From NCBI RefSeq assembly GCF_003634215.1, contig NZ_RBWX01000009.1, positions 186,001 to 250,000 on the forward strand: a stretch of DNA of 64,000 bases. The letters are read 5' to 3'. Both the position numbers and the translations under genes were made by a program. Positions 7,978-17,418 of the stretch are shown piece after piece. This stretch comes from Sphingosinicella microcystinivorans. Lineage in GTDB: Bacteria > Pseudomonadota > Alphaproteobacteria > Sphingomonadales > Sphingomonadaceae. Every line of letters starts with the position of its first letter. Position 1 is the stretch's first letter. The notes beneath the pieces are model-generated. The model was not told the origin of the DNA. It saw only the letters and a program-made list of their open reading frames with translations, and ran no database searches.

Positions 7978-8754
7978 CTACTCCGCGGCGTCCCCGACTT
8001 CCTCAGACGGCGCAAGCTTAGCGGCGCGGCGTTCGGTGAGAACAATGCCGATAATGCCCGCCTCATACAAAAACATCAGTGGGATCGCGAGCAGCAGCTG
8101 CGAGATGACGTCCGGGGGCGTCAGCACGGCAGCGACCACGAAAGCTCCAACGATCGCATAGCGGCGGAACGCCCGAAGCTGCGCGACATTCACGATCCCC
8201 GCACGCGCCAGCAGCATCAGCAGCACCGGCAGCAGGAAGCAAAAGCCGAACGCGAAAATCAGCCCCATCACGAAAGACAGATAATCGTCCATCGCGGGCA
8301 GCGCCTGCTGCGGAATGCCCGCATCCGTCGTCTGGAAGCCCAGCAGGAACGTGAAGACTGTCGGCATCACCACGTAATAGGCAAGCGCCGCGCCCATGAT
8401 GAAAAGGATCGGTGTGGCGATCAGGAATGGTAGAAATGCCCTCTTTTCCGACTTGTAGAGCCCGGGCGCGATGAACAGCCAGAGCTGGTTCGCGATGATC
8501 GGAAACGCGATCAGGAACGCCGCGAACAGCGCCACCTTGATCTCCACGAAAAACGCTTCGTAGAGCTTCGTGTAGATGAGCTGGGAGGCCTTCGCCTTCA
8601 CAAGCGGCTGCACAAGGAAGGCGAAAATGTCGTCCGCGAACGCGAAGCACACGCCGAACGCGGCGATCAGCGCGATGACGCAGTAGAGCAGACGCTGGCG
8701 CAGTTCGATCAGGTGATCGAGCAGCGGGGCCTTGCTGTCGTCTATGTCTCTCAT
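7978..8754 (-). CDS. tatC: Sec-independent protein translocase TatC
   Basis: 258 residues, a six-span inner-membrane protein that recognises twin-arginine signal peptides together with TatB. It begins with the TatC signature [13 protein letters not shown] and carries the conserved PP of the last part ([22 protein letters not shown]). Its ATG overlaps the tatB stop by 4 bp (ATGA at 8751-8754). The C-terminal tail is short and charged. A Tat client in this window is the molybdenum hydroxylase at 51406-53670, whose N-terminus carries SRRKLLIG. Confidence 0.97.
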   Translation of the reverse strand: MRDIDDSKAPLLDHLIELRQRLLYCVIALIAAFGVCFAFADDIFAFLVQPLVKAKASQLIYTKLYEAFFVEIKVALFAAFLIAFPIIANQLWLFIAPGLYKSEKRAFLPFLIATPILFIMGAALAYYVVMPTVFTFLLGFQTTDAGIPQQALPAMDDYLSFVMGLIFAFGFCFLLPVLLMLLARAGIVNVAQLRAFRRYAIVGAFVVAAVLTPPDVISQLLLAIPLMFLYEAGIIGIVLTERRAAKLAPSEEVGDAAE

Positions 8755-9080
8755 GCCTGCGGCTTGCCTGTGTCCGGCGCCGTTTCAGCGGGCGGTGTAT
8801 CTTCGACGGGACCATCCACTGCCGGTGCCGACGGTTCGGGAGTCGCGGGATGCGCCTTCATGATCGCGGCGTTCTGCGCTTCCCACTGCTTCTGCATCTC
8901 TTCCATTTCCGCCTCGCGGATCATGGCATCAACGCCGGTGCGGAAGTGCCGCGCTGTCGCGCGCGCCTTGCCGACCCAATTGCCGACGGTGCGCAGCAGG
9001 CGCGGCAAATCCTTCGGCCCCACGACGAGAAGCGCGACAATTCCAATCAGCAGGAGCTCGGGTGCGCCGACGTCAAACAT
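8751..9080 (-). CDS. tatB: Twin-arginine translocase subunit TatB
   Basis: 109 residues. The N-terminal span ([29 protein letters not shown]) with the E-L and G-P hinge is followed by an amphipathic helix ([34 protein letters not shown]) and a Pro/Ala-rich tail. VGPKDLP is the TatB rather than TatA pattern. It lies 23 bp after tatA and is coupled to tatC by a 4-bp overlap. Confidence 0.95.
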   Translation of the reverse strand: MFDVGAPELLLIGIVALLVVGPKDLPRLLRTVGNWVGKARATARHFRTGVDAMIREAEMEEMQKQWEAQNAAIMKAHPATPEPSAPAVDGPVEDTPPAETAPDTGKPQA

Positions 9081-9103
9081 TTATCCGTCCGGCTGGAGGG
9101 CTA

Positions 9104-9331
9104 TCAGCTGCGCGGCGTTTCCTGGGGCGTTTCGCTGCGGATCGTCTGGTCGGGCGAAGCCTGGCCAAGCTGGCGCGGCTGGGCGGGTGTTTCGTCCTCC
9201 GCGAGCCCCTTCTTGAAGCTCTTGATGCCCTTGGCGAGGTCTCCCATCACATCCGAGATTCGGCCTTTGCCGAACAACAGGATGACGACGATGCCGACGA
9301 TCAGCCAATGCCAGATGCTGAAACCACCCAT
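9104..9331 (-). CDS. tatA: Twin-arginine translocase subunit TatA
   Basis: 75 residues, normal TatA size. It starts [21 protein letters not shown] with the conserved FG and a following amphipathic helix ([19 protein letters not shown]), then an acidic, Gln/Pro-rich tail. TatA forms the translocating oligomer. The ATG at 9331 is chosen over an upstream in-frame start, which would add an unrelated Arg/Pro-rich stretch. It is the first gene of tatABC; 82 bp separate it from scpB and show no clear terminator. Confidence 0.95.
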   Translation of the reverse strand: MGGFSIWHWLIVGIVVILLFGKGRISDVMGDLAKGIKSFKKGLAEDETPAQPRQLGQASPDQTIRSETPQETPRS

Positions 9332-9413
9332 GGTCCGTACTCCGTTTCCGCCGCCTGCGATATCGGCGGCGCCTCCGCCCCTGTCTAGTCCCCCGCACGC
9401 AAAAATGCGAATC

Positions 9414-10052
9414 CTAGAGCGCCTCGTCGTCCATTTCTTCGTCGGTGTCGGCCTCGTCGGCGTCCGGGGTTTCGGGCGGCTTTTCAAACTGAAGCTGGTT
9501 CATCGCGGCATCGATGGGCTCGAGCAGACCCGCAGCCTTCAGCTCGGCGAGGCCCGGGAGATCCCGGCGCGTGGAGAGCCCGAAGTGGACAAGGAAGCCC
9601 TGCGTCGTCGCATAGAGCAGCGGCCGCCCAGGCACTTCGCGGCGACCCGCCGGCCGCACCCAGCCCGCCTCCATGAGCACGTCGATCGTGCCCTTCGAGA
9701 TGGAAACGCCGCGAATTTCCTCGATCTGCGCGCGCGTGACCGGCTCATGATAGGCGATGATCGCCAGCGTTTCGAGAGCCGCGCGCGAGAGCTTGCGCGT
9801 CTGGTCCTCGTCGCGCCGCAGGATGTCGCCGAGATCCGCCGCCGTCTGGAAATGCCACTTGCCCCCGCGCTGCACGAGGTTGACCCCGCGTGGCGCATAG
9901 CTTTCCGCCAGCGCCTCGAGCAGCGGCTGCACCGGCGTGCCTTCGGGCAGGAATTCAGCGATCTGCTCGCGGGTCAGCGGCTTGTCGGCAGCGAACAGCG
10001 TCGCCTCGATGATGCGCTGGAACCGGAAATCATCGTCAATCGCGTCGCTCAT
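9414..10052 (-). CDS. scpB: Segregation and condensation protein ScpB
   Basis: 212 residues with two winged-helix units. Recognisable parts are [18 protein letters not shown] at the N-terminus and [58 protein letters not shown] in the middle, followed by an acidic tail. With ScpA and SMC it forms the bacterial condensin. The start overlaps the scpA stop by 4 bp, so the pair is made together. Confidence 0.95.
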   Translation of the reverse strand: MSDAIDDDFRFQRIIEATLFAADKPLTREQIAEFLPEGTPVQPLLEALAESYAPRGVNLVQRGGKWHFQTAADLGDILRRDEDQTRKLSRAALETLAIIAYHEPVTRAQIEEIRGVSISKGTIDVLMEAGWVRPAGRREVPGRPLLYATTQGFLVHFGLSTRRDLPGLAELKAAGLLEPIDAAMNQLQFEKPPETPDADEADTDEEMDDEAL

Positions 10053-10810
10053 TGGCGCTTTCTGAGAAAGAGAGGGGCAAAACTATCCGCCTGCGACAGT
10101 TCGGTCTTGCCGAGCCGCGTGAGTTCGAGCGCGGCGACGAAACTGCTCGCGACGCTAGACCGGCGGAAATCGTCGTCCGTGATGCCGTCCGGCAGAAAGC
10201 TCGACAGCACGGTCCAGTCAAGCGCGGTTCCGAGCATCGATTCGAGCCGATCCAGCGCCTCTTCGAGCGAGAACACCGGGCGGCGGCGCACAGCATATTC
10301 GCGCGGCACCTGACGGCCCTTGATCGCACCGTAGGCCTTCAAGAGGTCGTAAAGTTCGCAGTCCCACGTGGCGCTCGTCACCACGCGCACGCCCTCCGGG
10401 GCGCCGCGCGTGAAAACATCGCGCCCGATCTGATCGCGCGCCAAAAGCCGCGCGCCGGCCTCGCGCATCGCATCGAGCCGCTGCAGGCGGAGTTGCAGGC
10501 GCAGTGCCAGCTCCTCGGCGCTCGGCTCCTCCTGCTCCTCCTTCGGCAGCAGCAGGCACGATTTCAGATAGGCGAGCCATGCGGCCATCACCAGGTAATC
10601 GGCCGCCAGTTCCAGCCGCAGCTTCTTCGCATCGGCGATGAAGACGAGGTACTGCTCGACGAGTTCGAGGATCGAGATTCGCGCGAGATCGACCTTCTGC
10701 GCGCGCGCAAGATGCAGCAGCACATCGAGCGGACCTTCCCAGCCCTCGATATCGAGGTTCAGGCGTTCGCTTTCGTTACCATTGAAGTCGATCGAAACGA
10801 TCTCGGTCAT
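10049..10810 (-). CDS. scpA: Segregation and condensation protein ScpA (kleisin)
   Basis: 253 residues. The N-terminal kleisin helix motif FNGNESERLNLDIEGWEGPLDVLLHLARAQKVDLARISI is followed by AADYLVMAAWLAYLKSCLLLP and a C-terminal winged helix (PDGITDDDFRRSSVASSFVAALELTRLGK). It bridges SMC heads in chromosome condensation and segregation. The start at 10810 overlaps the nagZ stop by 4 bp. The order nagZ-scpA-scpB-tatABC is common in alphaproteobacteria. Confidence 0.95.
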   Translation of the reverse strand: MTEIVSIDFNGNESERLNLDIEGWEGPLDVLLHLARAQKVDLARISILELVEQYLVFIADAKKLRLELAADYLVMAAWLAYLKSCLLLPKEEQEEPSAEELALRLQLRLQRLDAMREAGARLLARDQIGRDVFTRGAPEGVRVVTSATWDCELYDLLKAYGAIKGRQVPREYAVRRRPVFSLEEALDRLESMLGTALDWTVLSSFLPDGITDDDFRRSSVASSFVAALELTRLGKTELSQADSFAPLFLRKRQ

Positions 10811-11814
10811 GCGGCGGAGACTAACAGCGCGTCCCGCCTTGCGACAAGCGCCGCGACATCGGTTTCGCCCTCGGCCTGCGCCCACCCCATGGCCCGCTCC
10901 AGCCGGGCGAGCGCCTGCGCCGTCATCTGCGGCGCGTTTTCGCAAAGCAGGGCGTTCTCCGCGAAGTCGCCGCTGCAATGGAGCGCGAGGTCGCAGCCCG
11001 CCGCGAGCACGCCCGCCAGCCGGTCGGGGAGCGTCCCGCCAAGCGCGCTCATGCCGAGATCGTCCGCCATCAGCAGGCCATCGAAACCGATCGTGCCCCG
11101 AATCGTCTGCTCGACAACGATCTTCGACTGCGAGGCGCAGGCGGCGGGGTCGAGCGCCTCGTAAAGCACATGTGCGGTCATCGCCATCGGTGCAGCGGCA
11201 AGCGCGCGGAACGGCGCGAAATCGGCTTCGAGAGCCGTGCGATCCGCCGTGACCACGGGGAGTTCAAGGTGACTGTCCGCCGCTGCGCGCCCGTGCCCAG
11301 GGATGTGCTTGACGACGCCGACGACACCGCCCGCCCGCAGCCCGCGCAGGGTTGCGTCACCGAGCGAGGCGACAGTGCCGGGCTCGAGCGCATAGGCGCG
11401 GTCGCCGATGACATCGTGCGCGCCCGGCACCGGCACATCGAGCACCGGCAGGCAATCGACACTGATGCCGATATCCGCAAGGGTCAGGGCAATAGCCTTG
11501 GCGTTGAGCCGCGCCGCTTCAATGGCGGTGACCGGTGCGACGGCGAACACCTCGCCGAAGCGCCGCGCTTGCGGAAACAGCGGCCAGTGCGGCGGCCCGA
11601 GCCGCGCGACGCGCCCACCTTCCTGATCGATAAGGATCGGCAGATCGCCGCGTCCCGAAAGCGCCCGGAGATCAGCCGTCAGCGCGCGCACCTGCTCGGG
11701 CGCGTCGATATTGCGCCCGAAGAGAATGTAACCCGCCGGGTCGGCCGCCTTGAACAGCGCGCTTTCATCGGCGGTGATTTTAAGCCCCGAAAGGCCGAGC
11801 AGCAGCGGCGTCAC
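10807..11814 (-). CDS. nagZ: Beta-N-acetylhexosaminidase NagZ (GH3), peptidoglycan recycling
   Basis: 335 residues, a single GH3 domain. The family signature KHIPGHGRAAADSH and the nucleophile region LLMADDLGMSAL are present, as are the substrate-loop residues DQEGGRVARL. It removes N-acetylglucosamine from anhydro-muropeptides in the cytoplasm; no signal peptide is seen. The start is GTG (MTPLLLGLSG), 7 bp after the stop of the SPOR gene, without a strong ribosome site, which suggests translational coupling. Confidence 0.94.
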   Translation of the reverse strand: MTPLLLGLSGLKITADESALFKAADPAGYILFGRNIDAPEQVRALTADLRALSGRGDLPILIDQEGGRVARLGPPHWPLFPQARRFGEVFAVAPVTAIEAARLNAKAIALTLADIGISVDCLPVLDVPVPGAHDVIGDRAYALEPGTVASLGDATLRGLRAGGVVGVVKHIPGHGRAAADSHLELPVVTADRTALEADFAPFRALAAAPMAMTAHVLYEALDPAACASQSKIVVEQTIRGTIGFDGLLMADDLGMSALGGTLPDRLAGVLAAGCDLALHCSGDFAENALLCENAPQMTAQALARLERAMGWAQAEGETDVAALVARRDALLVSAA

Positions 11815-11821
11815 GCGCGGC

Positions 11822-12649
11822 TCAGCGCACGATCACGCACTGTTCGCCCGCCGCCTGCACCGCCGCGCAGACACTGCCGGCCTGCGCTTCGGAGGCGATG
11901 CCGCCCGCACGCAGACGGTAGAGCGTCTTGCCGCCGCTTTCGACCGGCTGCACCGACTTGCGAAGCCCGCCGAGCGCACCGACACGACCCGAAAGCTTCG
12001 ACCACACCTGATCGGCGCTCGCGGTGCTGTTGAACGCACCGAGCTGGACGGTGACGCTGCCCGACGCCTTCACAGGCTCAGGCTTGGGTGCAGGCTTCGC
12101 TGTTTCCACCTTGGGCGCCGGCTTCGGCGTTTCCTTGGCCGGGGCCTTGGCGACCGGCTTTTCCGTTGGTTTCGGCAGAACCTTCTCCGCCACCTTGGGC
12201 TGCGGCTTTTCGGCGGGAGGCGCCTTCTGCGCGGGCGGCGGCACCGTCGCGCTCTGCTCCGGCGCTGCCGGAATCACCGGCACGGGCTCCTCCTGGATGA
12301 TATCGAGCGCGAGTTCACCGCCGGGATCCTGCCCCTCGGCGACCGAATGCGTCAGGCTGTCGGCGTCCACATCGAGCCCGCCGGGATCATCGGGACGGAC
12401 CTTGTAGGCGCCATCCGGCGCCTGGATAAGCGGCACCTCGTCGGTGGCGGCAACCGGATCGGTGCCGCGACCTCCGCCGATCCATTCGACCACGAACCAC
12501 AGCACCGCGACGGTCGCCACGATGATGGCGCCCGCGATGATGAGGCCGCGATACGGAAAGGCACGACCTTCCTCCTCATCCTCCGGCTCCGCGGGTTCGA
12601 GCCACGGCAGCGCTTCGTCTTCCTCGTCGTCCCGGTAGCCGCGCGCCAT
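11822..12649 (-). CDS. SPOR domain protein with single membrane anchor
   Basis: 275 residues. A charged cytoplasmic N-terminus (acidic run EEDEALPW, EDEEEGR) precedes one membrane span (about residues 34-52), then a Pro/Lys/Ala-rich periplasmic linker (about 130-190), and a C-terminal SPOR fold (VQLGAFNSTASADQVWSKLSGR to AVQAAGEQCVIV). SPOR domains bind denuded glycan strands at division sites, so a septal envelope role is likely. It starts 1 bp after the argS stop and is followed by nagZ. It is not FtsN by any clear sequence match, though that position in division is possible. Confidence 0.85.
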   Translation of the reverse strand: MARGYRDDEEDEALPWLEPAEPEDEEEGRAFPYRGLIIAGAIIVATVAVLWFVVEWIGGGRGTDPVAATDEVPLIQAPDGAYKVRPDDPGGLDVDADSLTHSVAEGQDPGGELALDIIQEEPVPVIPAAPEQSATVPPPAQKAPPAEKPQPKVAEKVLPKPTEKPVAKAPAKETPKPAPKVETAKPAPKPEPVKASGSVTVQLGAFNSTASADQVWSKLSGRVGALGGLRKSVQPVESGGKTLYRLRAGGIASEAQAGSVCAAVQAAGEQCVIVR

Positions 12650-12650
12650 C

Positions 12651-14387
12651 TCAGTGCATCTCCTCGACCGGGGTCACACCCATCACATGAAGGCCGTTGG
12701 CGATAACCTGCCCCAGCCCGCGCGCCAGCGCCAGCCTCGCGTTGGTGATGCCGGGGTCGTCCGCGATCAGGTAGCGCTTCGAAGGATCGTCGTTTCCGCG
12801 GTTCCAGTTCGCGTGGAACGCGGCAGCGAGATCGCCGAGGTAAAAGGCGATGCGGTGCGGTTCATGCGCGTTGGCCGCGGCCTCAACGATCCGCGGCCAC
12901 TGCGCGGCGAGCCGCACAAGATCGAGTTCGGCCTCGTCGAGCCGGGCAAGATCAACCGCCGAGGGCGCAGCAACGGTAAAGCCCCCCTCTGCCGCGCGCC
13001 GCGCCAGCGAATGGATGCGGGCGTGCGCGTATTGCACGTAGAAAACCGGGTTATCCTTCGATTGCTCGACGACCTTGGCGAAGTCGAAGTCGAGCGGCGC
13101 ATCGGCGCGGCGCGTCAGCATCATGAAGCGCACGACATCCTTGCCGACCTCGCGCACCACATCCGCGAGCGTCACGAACGAACCCGAGCGCTTCGACATC
13201 TTCACGGGCTCACCCGCGCGGAACAGGCGCACCATCTGCACCAGCTTCACGTCGAACGGCTTGCCGCCCGTCAGTGCGGCGACCGCCGCCTGAATCCGCT
13301 TCACCGTGCCCGCGTGGTCGGCGCCCCAGATGTCGATCAGTTGGTCGGCACGCTCGGCCTTGCGCTTGTGATACGCCATGTCGGCGCCGAAGTAAGTCCA
13401 CGAACCGTCCGACTTCTTCAGCGGCCGATCGACGTCGTCGCCGAAAGCGGTCGAGCGGAACAGCGTCAGCTCCACCGGCTCCCAGTCGTCGGGAAGCTCG
13501 CCCTTCGGCGGTTCGAGAACGCCTTCGTAGACGTAGCCCTTGGCGCGCAGTTCGGCTTCAGCGCGATCGGCCTCCCCTGCGGCCTGCACCTCGGCTTCCG
13601 ACGAGAAAAGGTCGTGATGGATGCCGAGCAGCGCGAGATCGGCCTTGATGAGCGCAAGCATCGCATCGACGGCCCGCGTGCGGAACAGCGCCAGCCATGC
13701 GATCTCCGGCTTGCCCACATGTGTATCGCCGAATTCGGCCGCAAGCGCGGCCCCGACCGGCTTCAGATAATCGCCCGGATAGAGGCCTTCGGGGATCTCG
13801 CCGATATCCTCGCCCAGCGCCTCGCGGTAGCGCAGGTGCGCCGAGCGTGCGAGCACGTCCACCTGTCCGCCCGCATCGTTCACATAATATTCGCGCGTCA
13901 CCTCGTGGCCCGCGAATTCGAGCAGCGCGGCGAGCGCGTCGCCCACAACAGCCCCCCGGCAGTGGCCCATGTGCATCGGCCCCGTGGGGTTCGCCGACAC
14001 ATATTCGACGTTGACGTGAACGCCCTTGCCCATGCCCGTCCGGCCGTAGTCGCCGCCCGCTGCGAGGATGGCATTCAGCTCGTCGATCCAGACCGTGGGA
14101 TCAAGGCGGATGTTGATGAAGCCCGGCCCTGCCACATCGACCGACGCGACACCCGCCGCCTTGGCAAGCTCTGCGGCCAGCGGCTCGGCAATGGCGCGCG
14201 GCGGCTTGCCCGCAGGCTTCGCGAGCACCATCGCGGCATTGGTTGCAAGGTCGCCGTGCGAAGGGTCGCGCGGCGGCTCCAGCGCCACCGCCTTGCGGTC
14301 GAGACCGGCCGGAATCGACCCGGCAGCTTCCAGCGCATCGAGCGCGGCGTGAACCGCCGCCGTATAGGTTTCAAAAACAGTGCTCAC
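12651..14387 (-). CDS. argS: Arginyl-tRNA synthetase
   Basis: 578 residues from the GTG at 14387. The class I signatures are present: [24 protein letters not shown] (HIGH-like) and KMSKRSG. The latter is notable because many ArgRS have lost KMSK. The C-terminal anticodon-binding domain ends in [22 protein letters not shown]. The GTG is preferred because it gives the usual [23 protein letters not shown] start; a TTG 21 bp upstream would add MQIAGLV. The gene is divergent from the diguanylate cyclase gene; dgt, which normally lies close by, is displaced by that gene. Confidence 0.96.
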   Translation of the reverse strand: MSTVFETYTAAVHAALDALEAAGSIPAGLDRKAVALEPPRDPSHGDLATNAAMVLAKPAGKPPRAIAEPLAAELAKAAGVASVDVAGPGFINIRLDPTVWIDELNAILAAGGDYGRTGMGKGVHVNVEYVSANPTGPMHMGHCRGAVVGDALAALLEFAGHEVTREYYVNDAGGQVDVLARSAHLRYREALGEDIGEIPEGLYPGDYLKPVGAALAAEFGDTHVGKPEIAWLALFRTRAVDAMLALIKADLALLGIHHDLFSSEAEVQAAGEADRAEAELRAKGYVYEGVLEPPKGELPDDWEPVELTLFRSTAFGDDVDRPLKKSDGSWTYFGADMAYHKRKAERADQLIDIWGADHAGTVKRIQAAVAALTGGKPFDVKLVQMVRLFRAGEPVKMSKRSGSFVTLADVVREVGKDVVRFMMLTRRADAPLDFDFAKVVEQSKDNPVFYVQYAHARIHSLARRAAEGGFTVAAPSAVDLARLDEAELDLVRLAAQWPRIVEAAANAHEPHRIAFYLGDLAAAFHANWNRGNDDPSKRYLIADDPGITNARLALARGLGQVIANGLHVMGVTPVEEMH

Positions 14388-14595
14388 GACCAGGCCTGCT
14401 ATCTGCAAAAATGAGATTTGCCCGGGGCCTTACACCGCTTTCACCACGCGCGCCAAGCATCCGTCGCCGTCAGCGCGGCAGAGTTCGTCGGCTGGATGTT
14501 TTCATTTTGAAAACATTCGTAACGGTTTTTTATCGCCCATCGCGCATGGTGGGCTGACAACAGCCCCCTTCGACGAGTATGCGTCCGCCGTTCTT
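14388..14595. other. Divergent intergenic region between argS and diguanylate cyclase gene
   Basis: 208 bp with no gene. Its AT-rich centre holds a 21-bp perfect inverted repeat (14496-14516) and a possible -35/-10 pair for the plus-strand gene: TTGAAA at 14507-14512 and a T-rich TTATCG near 14530. No tRNA or terminator is visible. Confidence 0.6.
14496..14516. promoter_or_regulatory. Operator-like 21-bp perfect palindrome
   Basis: Arms ATGTTTTCA and TGAAAACAT are separated by TTT. The right arm overlaps a TTGAAA that would be the -35 of the diguanylate cyclase gene, about 80 bp before its ATG. The geometry fits a dimeric repressor site; which regulator binds is unknown. Confidence 0.5.
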
Positions 14596-16257
14596 ATGTA
14601 CCGCGTAATTGCCTTTGCATTTCTATTGCTTATCACCGCTGCCGCGGGCGCAGAGGCGCGCGCGGATGCGCCCTTTTGCCATGCGGTGACGAACCTTTCG
14701 GCAACCGATCCGGGTGTATTTGATTGTTCAGCGGAGCCTGCCGGCTATCAAAAACGGAGCCTCTGGCTGAAAATCGCGGCGCCAACCGATTCGCACATCG
14801 TCTATGTTCACCAAACCCGTTTCGAGCGATTAACCGCGCTGTTCGAATATGCGGACGGACGCACGGCATCGCAGTCGGTTCGGCGCGGCAATTATGGTGC
14901 GCGCTGGCGGGCGGGCGGTCAGATCGCGTTCGAACCGCCCATGCTCGCAGCGCCGATCAAGGCCGTCATCCTCCGTTTCGACAGGCTTGCGAGCCACGAT
15001 CTGCTAAGAATCCGCCTGCCAGATGATGCGGAAGCCAATGCACAGGCCGCAGCGCTGCCGGTCATCGTCGGCAGCGCAATCACGCTGCTCGCGCTCGGAG
15101 CGCTTTACACGCTTTCGGTTGGTGTGGCGCTGCGCCGCGTTTTTCTCCTCTGGCACGGGCTCTGGGCGATCACGATGGTGGCATGGGGCCTGCTCTGGTC
15201 GCAGCTTGCGCTGATCGTCGCACCCGGCCTTGCCGGCTGGTCTTCGCAAATCTGCACCTTTCTCGCCTGCCTTGCCGTCACGCTCGCCACGATCAGCGGT
15301 GTGGTGGCGCTCGGGAAGGACATGGGGCCGCGCGCGCTTCGCATCGGGGCGCTCGTGCCCGGCCTTTTCATCCTGCCGTTCGGCGTTCTCGCTTCCCTTG
15401 AAACGGGACCGGCGCTCGGTTGGCAGGTGGGCGTTCTCGGTGTGCTCACACTGTCGGTGCTCGCGCTCGTCACGATCGGTCTCGTGAATGCCTGCCGCGC
15501 GGGCAATGCCGACGCGAAGGCGCTAGCCTGGGCTTGGGCGCTGCCGATGGCGACGCTTGCGCTCACCCAGGTCGTCGACATGGACGCATGGCTCTATGGC
15601 GGCGGCTCACAGGTCGTGATGCTGGTCGCCGCGGCATTGCAGACCGTGTCGCTTTCGATCGCGGTCACGCTGCGGATCGCGCACCTCCGCGATGAGCGCG
15701 ACCGCGCCCGCGCAGCGGAAGCACGCATGAGCGAGCTTGCCAGCCGCGACGCGCTCACCGGCCTTCTCAACCGGCGCGGCTTCGTTGACCGCGCCGAATT
15801 CATGATCGAAGGCCGCGCCGCGCCGGGCGAGCACTTCGGCCTGCTGCTCATCGACATCGACCATTTCAAGCGCGTCAACGATGGCTATGGACACGAAGCG
15901 GGCGATGCCGTGCTGTGCCGGATCGCGCGCCGGCTCGAACGCTGGGAAGGGCCGCTGTGCGTCGCCGGGCGCATCGGCGGCGAGGAATTTGTGCTTGGTG
16001 TCACCGGGCTTACGCCAATCGGCATCCGCCAGTTCGCCGAAAGCGTAAGGCGCGGCATCGCCGATCTGCAGCACCCCGAGCTTCGTACCGGCCACGCCGT
16101 CACGGCCAGCATCGGCGTTGCATCGGCGGATCAGGCGCTCAGCTTCCAGCGCCTTTACGGCTGGGCCGATCAGGAACTCTACAAGGCGAAAGCAAACGGC
16201 CGAAACCGCGTGATCTTCCGGGGAAGCGACCGCAACGCGCAGGCGGTCGCCAGCTGA
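14596..16257 (+). CDS. Membrane diguanylate cyclase with seven-span sensor region
   Basis: 553 residues. A signal peptide (about 1-23, ending AGAEARA) precedes a periplasmic beta-rich domain (about 24-155), then about seven hydrophobic segments (about 155-375), resembling the 7TMR-DISM type of sensors, then a GGDEF domain (about 395-545). The active-site motif is GGEEF near residue 460 in AGRIGGEEFVLG, preceded by a good metal site (LLIDIDHFKRVNDGYGHEAGD), so catalysis of c-di-GMP from GTP is likely. The RxxD inhibitory site five residues before GGEEF is absent. The gene lies on the opposite strand between dgt and argS. Its stop and the dgt stop abut. Confidence 0.9.
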   Translation: MYRVIAFAFLLLITAAAGAEARADAPFCHAVTNLSATDPGVFDCSAEPAGYQKRSLWLKIAAPTDSHIVYVHQTRFERLTALFEYADGRTASQSVRRGNYGARWRAGGQIAFEPPMLAAPIKAVILRFDRLASHDLLRIRLPDDAEANAQAAALPVIVGSAITLLALGALYTLSVGVALRRVFLLWHGLWAITMVAWGLLWSQLALIVAPGLAGWSSQICTFLACLAVTLATISGVVALGKDMGPRALRIGALVPGLFILPFGVLASLETGPALGWQVGVLGVLTLSVLALVTIGLVNACRAGNADAKALAWAWALPMATLALTQVVDMDAWLYGGGSQVVMLVAAALQTVSLSIAVTLRIAHLRDERDRARAAEARMSELASRDALTGLLNRRGFVDRAEFMIEGRAAPGEHFGLLLIDIDHFKRVNDGYGHEAGDAVLCRIARRLERWEGPLCVAGRIGGEEFVLGVTGLTPIGIRQFAESVRRGIADLQHPELRTGHAVTASIGVASADQALSFQRLYGWADQELYKAKANGRNRVIFRGSDRNAQAVAS

Positions 16258-17418
16258 TCAGATGATCGCGCCGGGCGGAAAGACGATTTGCCCGCCAAGC
16301 GCCTCGAAGGTTTTGAGCGCGTAGCGATCGGTCATCCCCGCGATGAAATCGGCGATGTGGCGCGCGCGCGCCGGTTCGGCCTCGGGCAAGCGCGCCAGCC
16401 AATCTGCGGGGAGCCTCGAAGGATCGTCGTGGAGCTTGTCGAACAGTTCGCCCGTCACCGCGGCGGCAGGCTCGCGCATCGCGAGGTTGCGCGTGTGGAA
16501 GTACATGTTCGCGTAGAGGAAGCGCTTGAGGTCGCGCTCTGCCGCCTGCATCGCCTCCGAAAAGCCCACGACGGATGCGCCCGCGCTGCGAACGGCGTCC
16601 ACGTCAGCCGGTGCGAGCGCGGCGAGCCGCCTCACGGTTTCCTCGATCAGGTCGTCGGCCATGCGCCCGATCTGGAAGCGCACGAGTTCCGCCGCGAGCC
16701 TGTCCTCGGGCGCACCGGGATGGCGCGCGCGCACCGCATCCAGACATTCGGCGACGAGGGGCACGGCTGCCGCGACCTCGTCGAGGGTGAACAGGCCCGC
16801 GCGTAGGCCATCGTCCAGATCGTGGTTGTCGTAGGCGATATCGTCCGCAAGCGCGGCAAGCTGCGCCTCCGGCCCTGCGTGCGTCCCAAGATCGAGATCG
16901 TGGAGCGCGTTATAGTCGCCGAGCGCCCAGCCCGGCGATGCGACCGGGCCGTTGTGCTTGGCGAGCCCTTCCAGCGTTTCCCACGACAGGTTGAGCCCGT
17001 CGAAATCGGCGTAGCGGACCTCGAGCGTGGTCAACATGCGGATCGTGTGCCCGTTGTGGTCAAACCCGCCCCACGGCGCCATGCGCGCCGCAAGCACATC
17101 CTCGCCGACATGGCCGAACGGCGGATGCCCAAGGTCGTGCGCAAGGCAGAGCGCCTCGGTCAGGTCTTCATTAAGCTGCAGCGTACGCGCGATGGCGCGG
17201 CCGATCTGCGCGACTTCCAGGCTGTGTGTCAGCCGCGTGCGGAAGTGGTCCCCGTCCGGCGAGACGAACACCTGCGTCTTGTGCTTGAGACGGCGGAAGG
17301 CGGTCGAATGGATGATACGGTCGCGGTCGCGCTGAAACGCATCGCGGCGCGTACTCGGGCTTTCGAAATGAAGCCGCCCCCGCGAGACGGCGGGGTTCGA
17401 GGCGTACGGCGCCAGCAT
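16258..17418 (-). CDS. dgt: Deoxyguanosinetriphosphate triphosphohydrolase-like protein
   Basis: 386 residues, the short alphaproteobacterial dGTPase type. The HD metal site is visible: RTRLTHSLEVAQIGR, LCLAHDLGHPPFGHVGE, and LAALADDIAYDNHDLDDG. These enzymes hydrolyse dNTPs to nucleoside and triphosphate, and many family members are activated by dNTPs. The start overlaps the stop of the TPR/SPOR gene (TGATG, 1 shared base region). It ends tail-to-tail against the diguanylate cyclase gene with no intergenic bases. Confidence 0.93.
   Translation of the reverse strand: MLAPYASNPAVSRGRLHFESPSTRRDAFQRDRDRIIHSTAFRRLKHKTQVFVSPDGDHFRTRLTHSLEVAQIGRAIARTLQLNEDLTEALCLAHDLGHPPFGHVGEDVLAARMAPWGGFDHNGHTIRMLTTLEVRYADFDGLNLSWETLEGLAKHNGPVASPGWALGDYNALHDLDLGTHAGPEAQLAALADDIAYDNHDLDDGLRAGLFTLDEVAAAVPLVAECLDAVRARHPGAPEDRLAAELVRFQIGRMADDLIEETVRRLAALAPADVDAVRSAGASVVGFSEAMQAAERDLKRFLYANMYFHTRNLAMREPAAAVTGELFDKLHDDPSRLPADWLARLPEAEPARARHIADFIAGMTDRYALKTFEALGGQIVFPPGAII

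Noticed and set aside
12654-14414. A 586-codon open frame on the plus strand opposite argS.
   Set aside because: Same cause: mirror frame of a GC-rich gene with no family resemblance.
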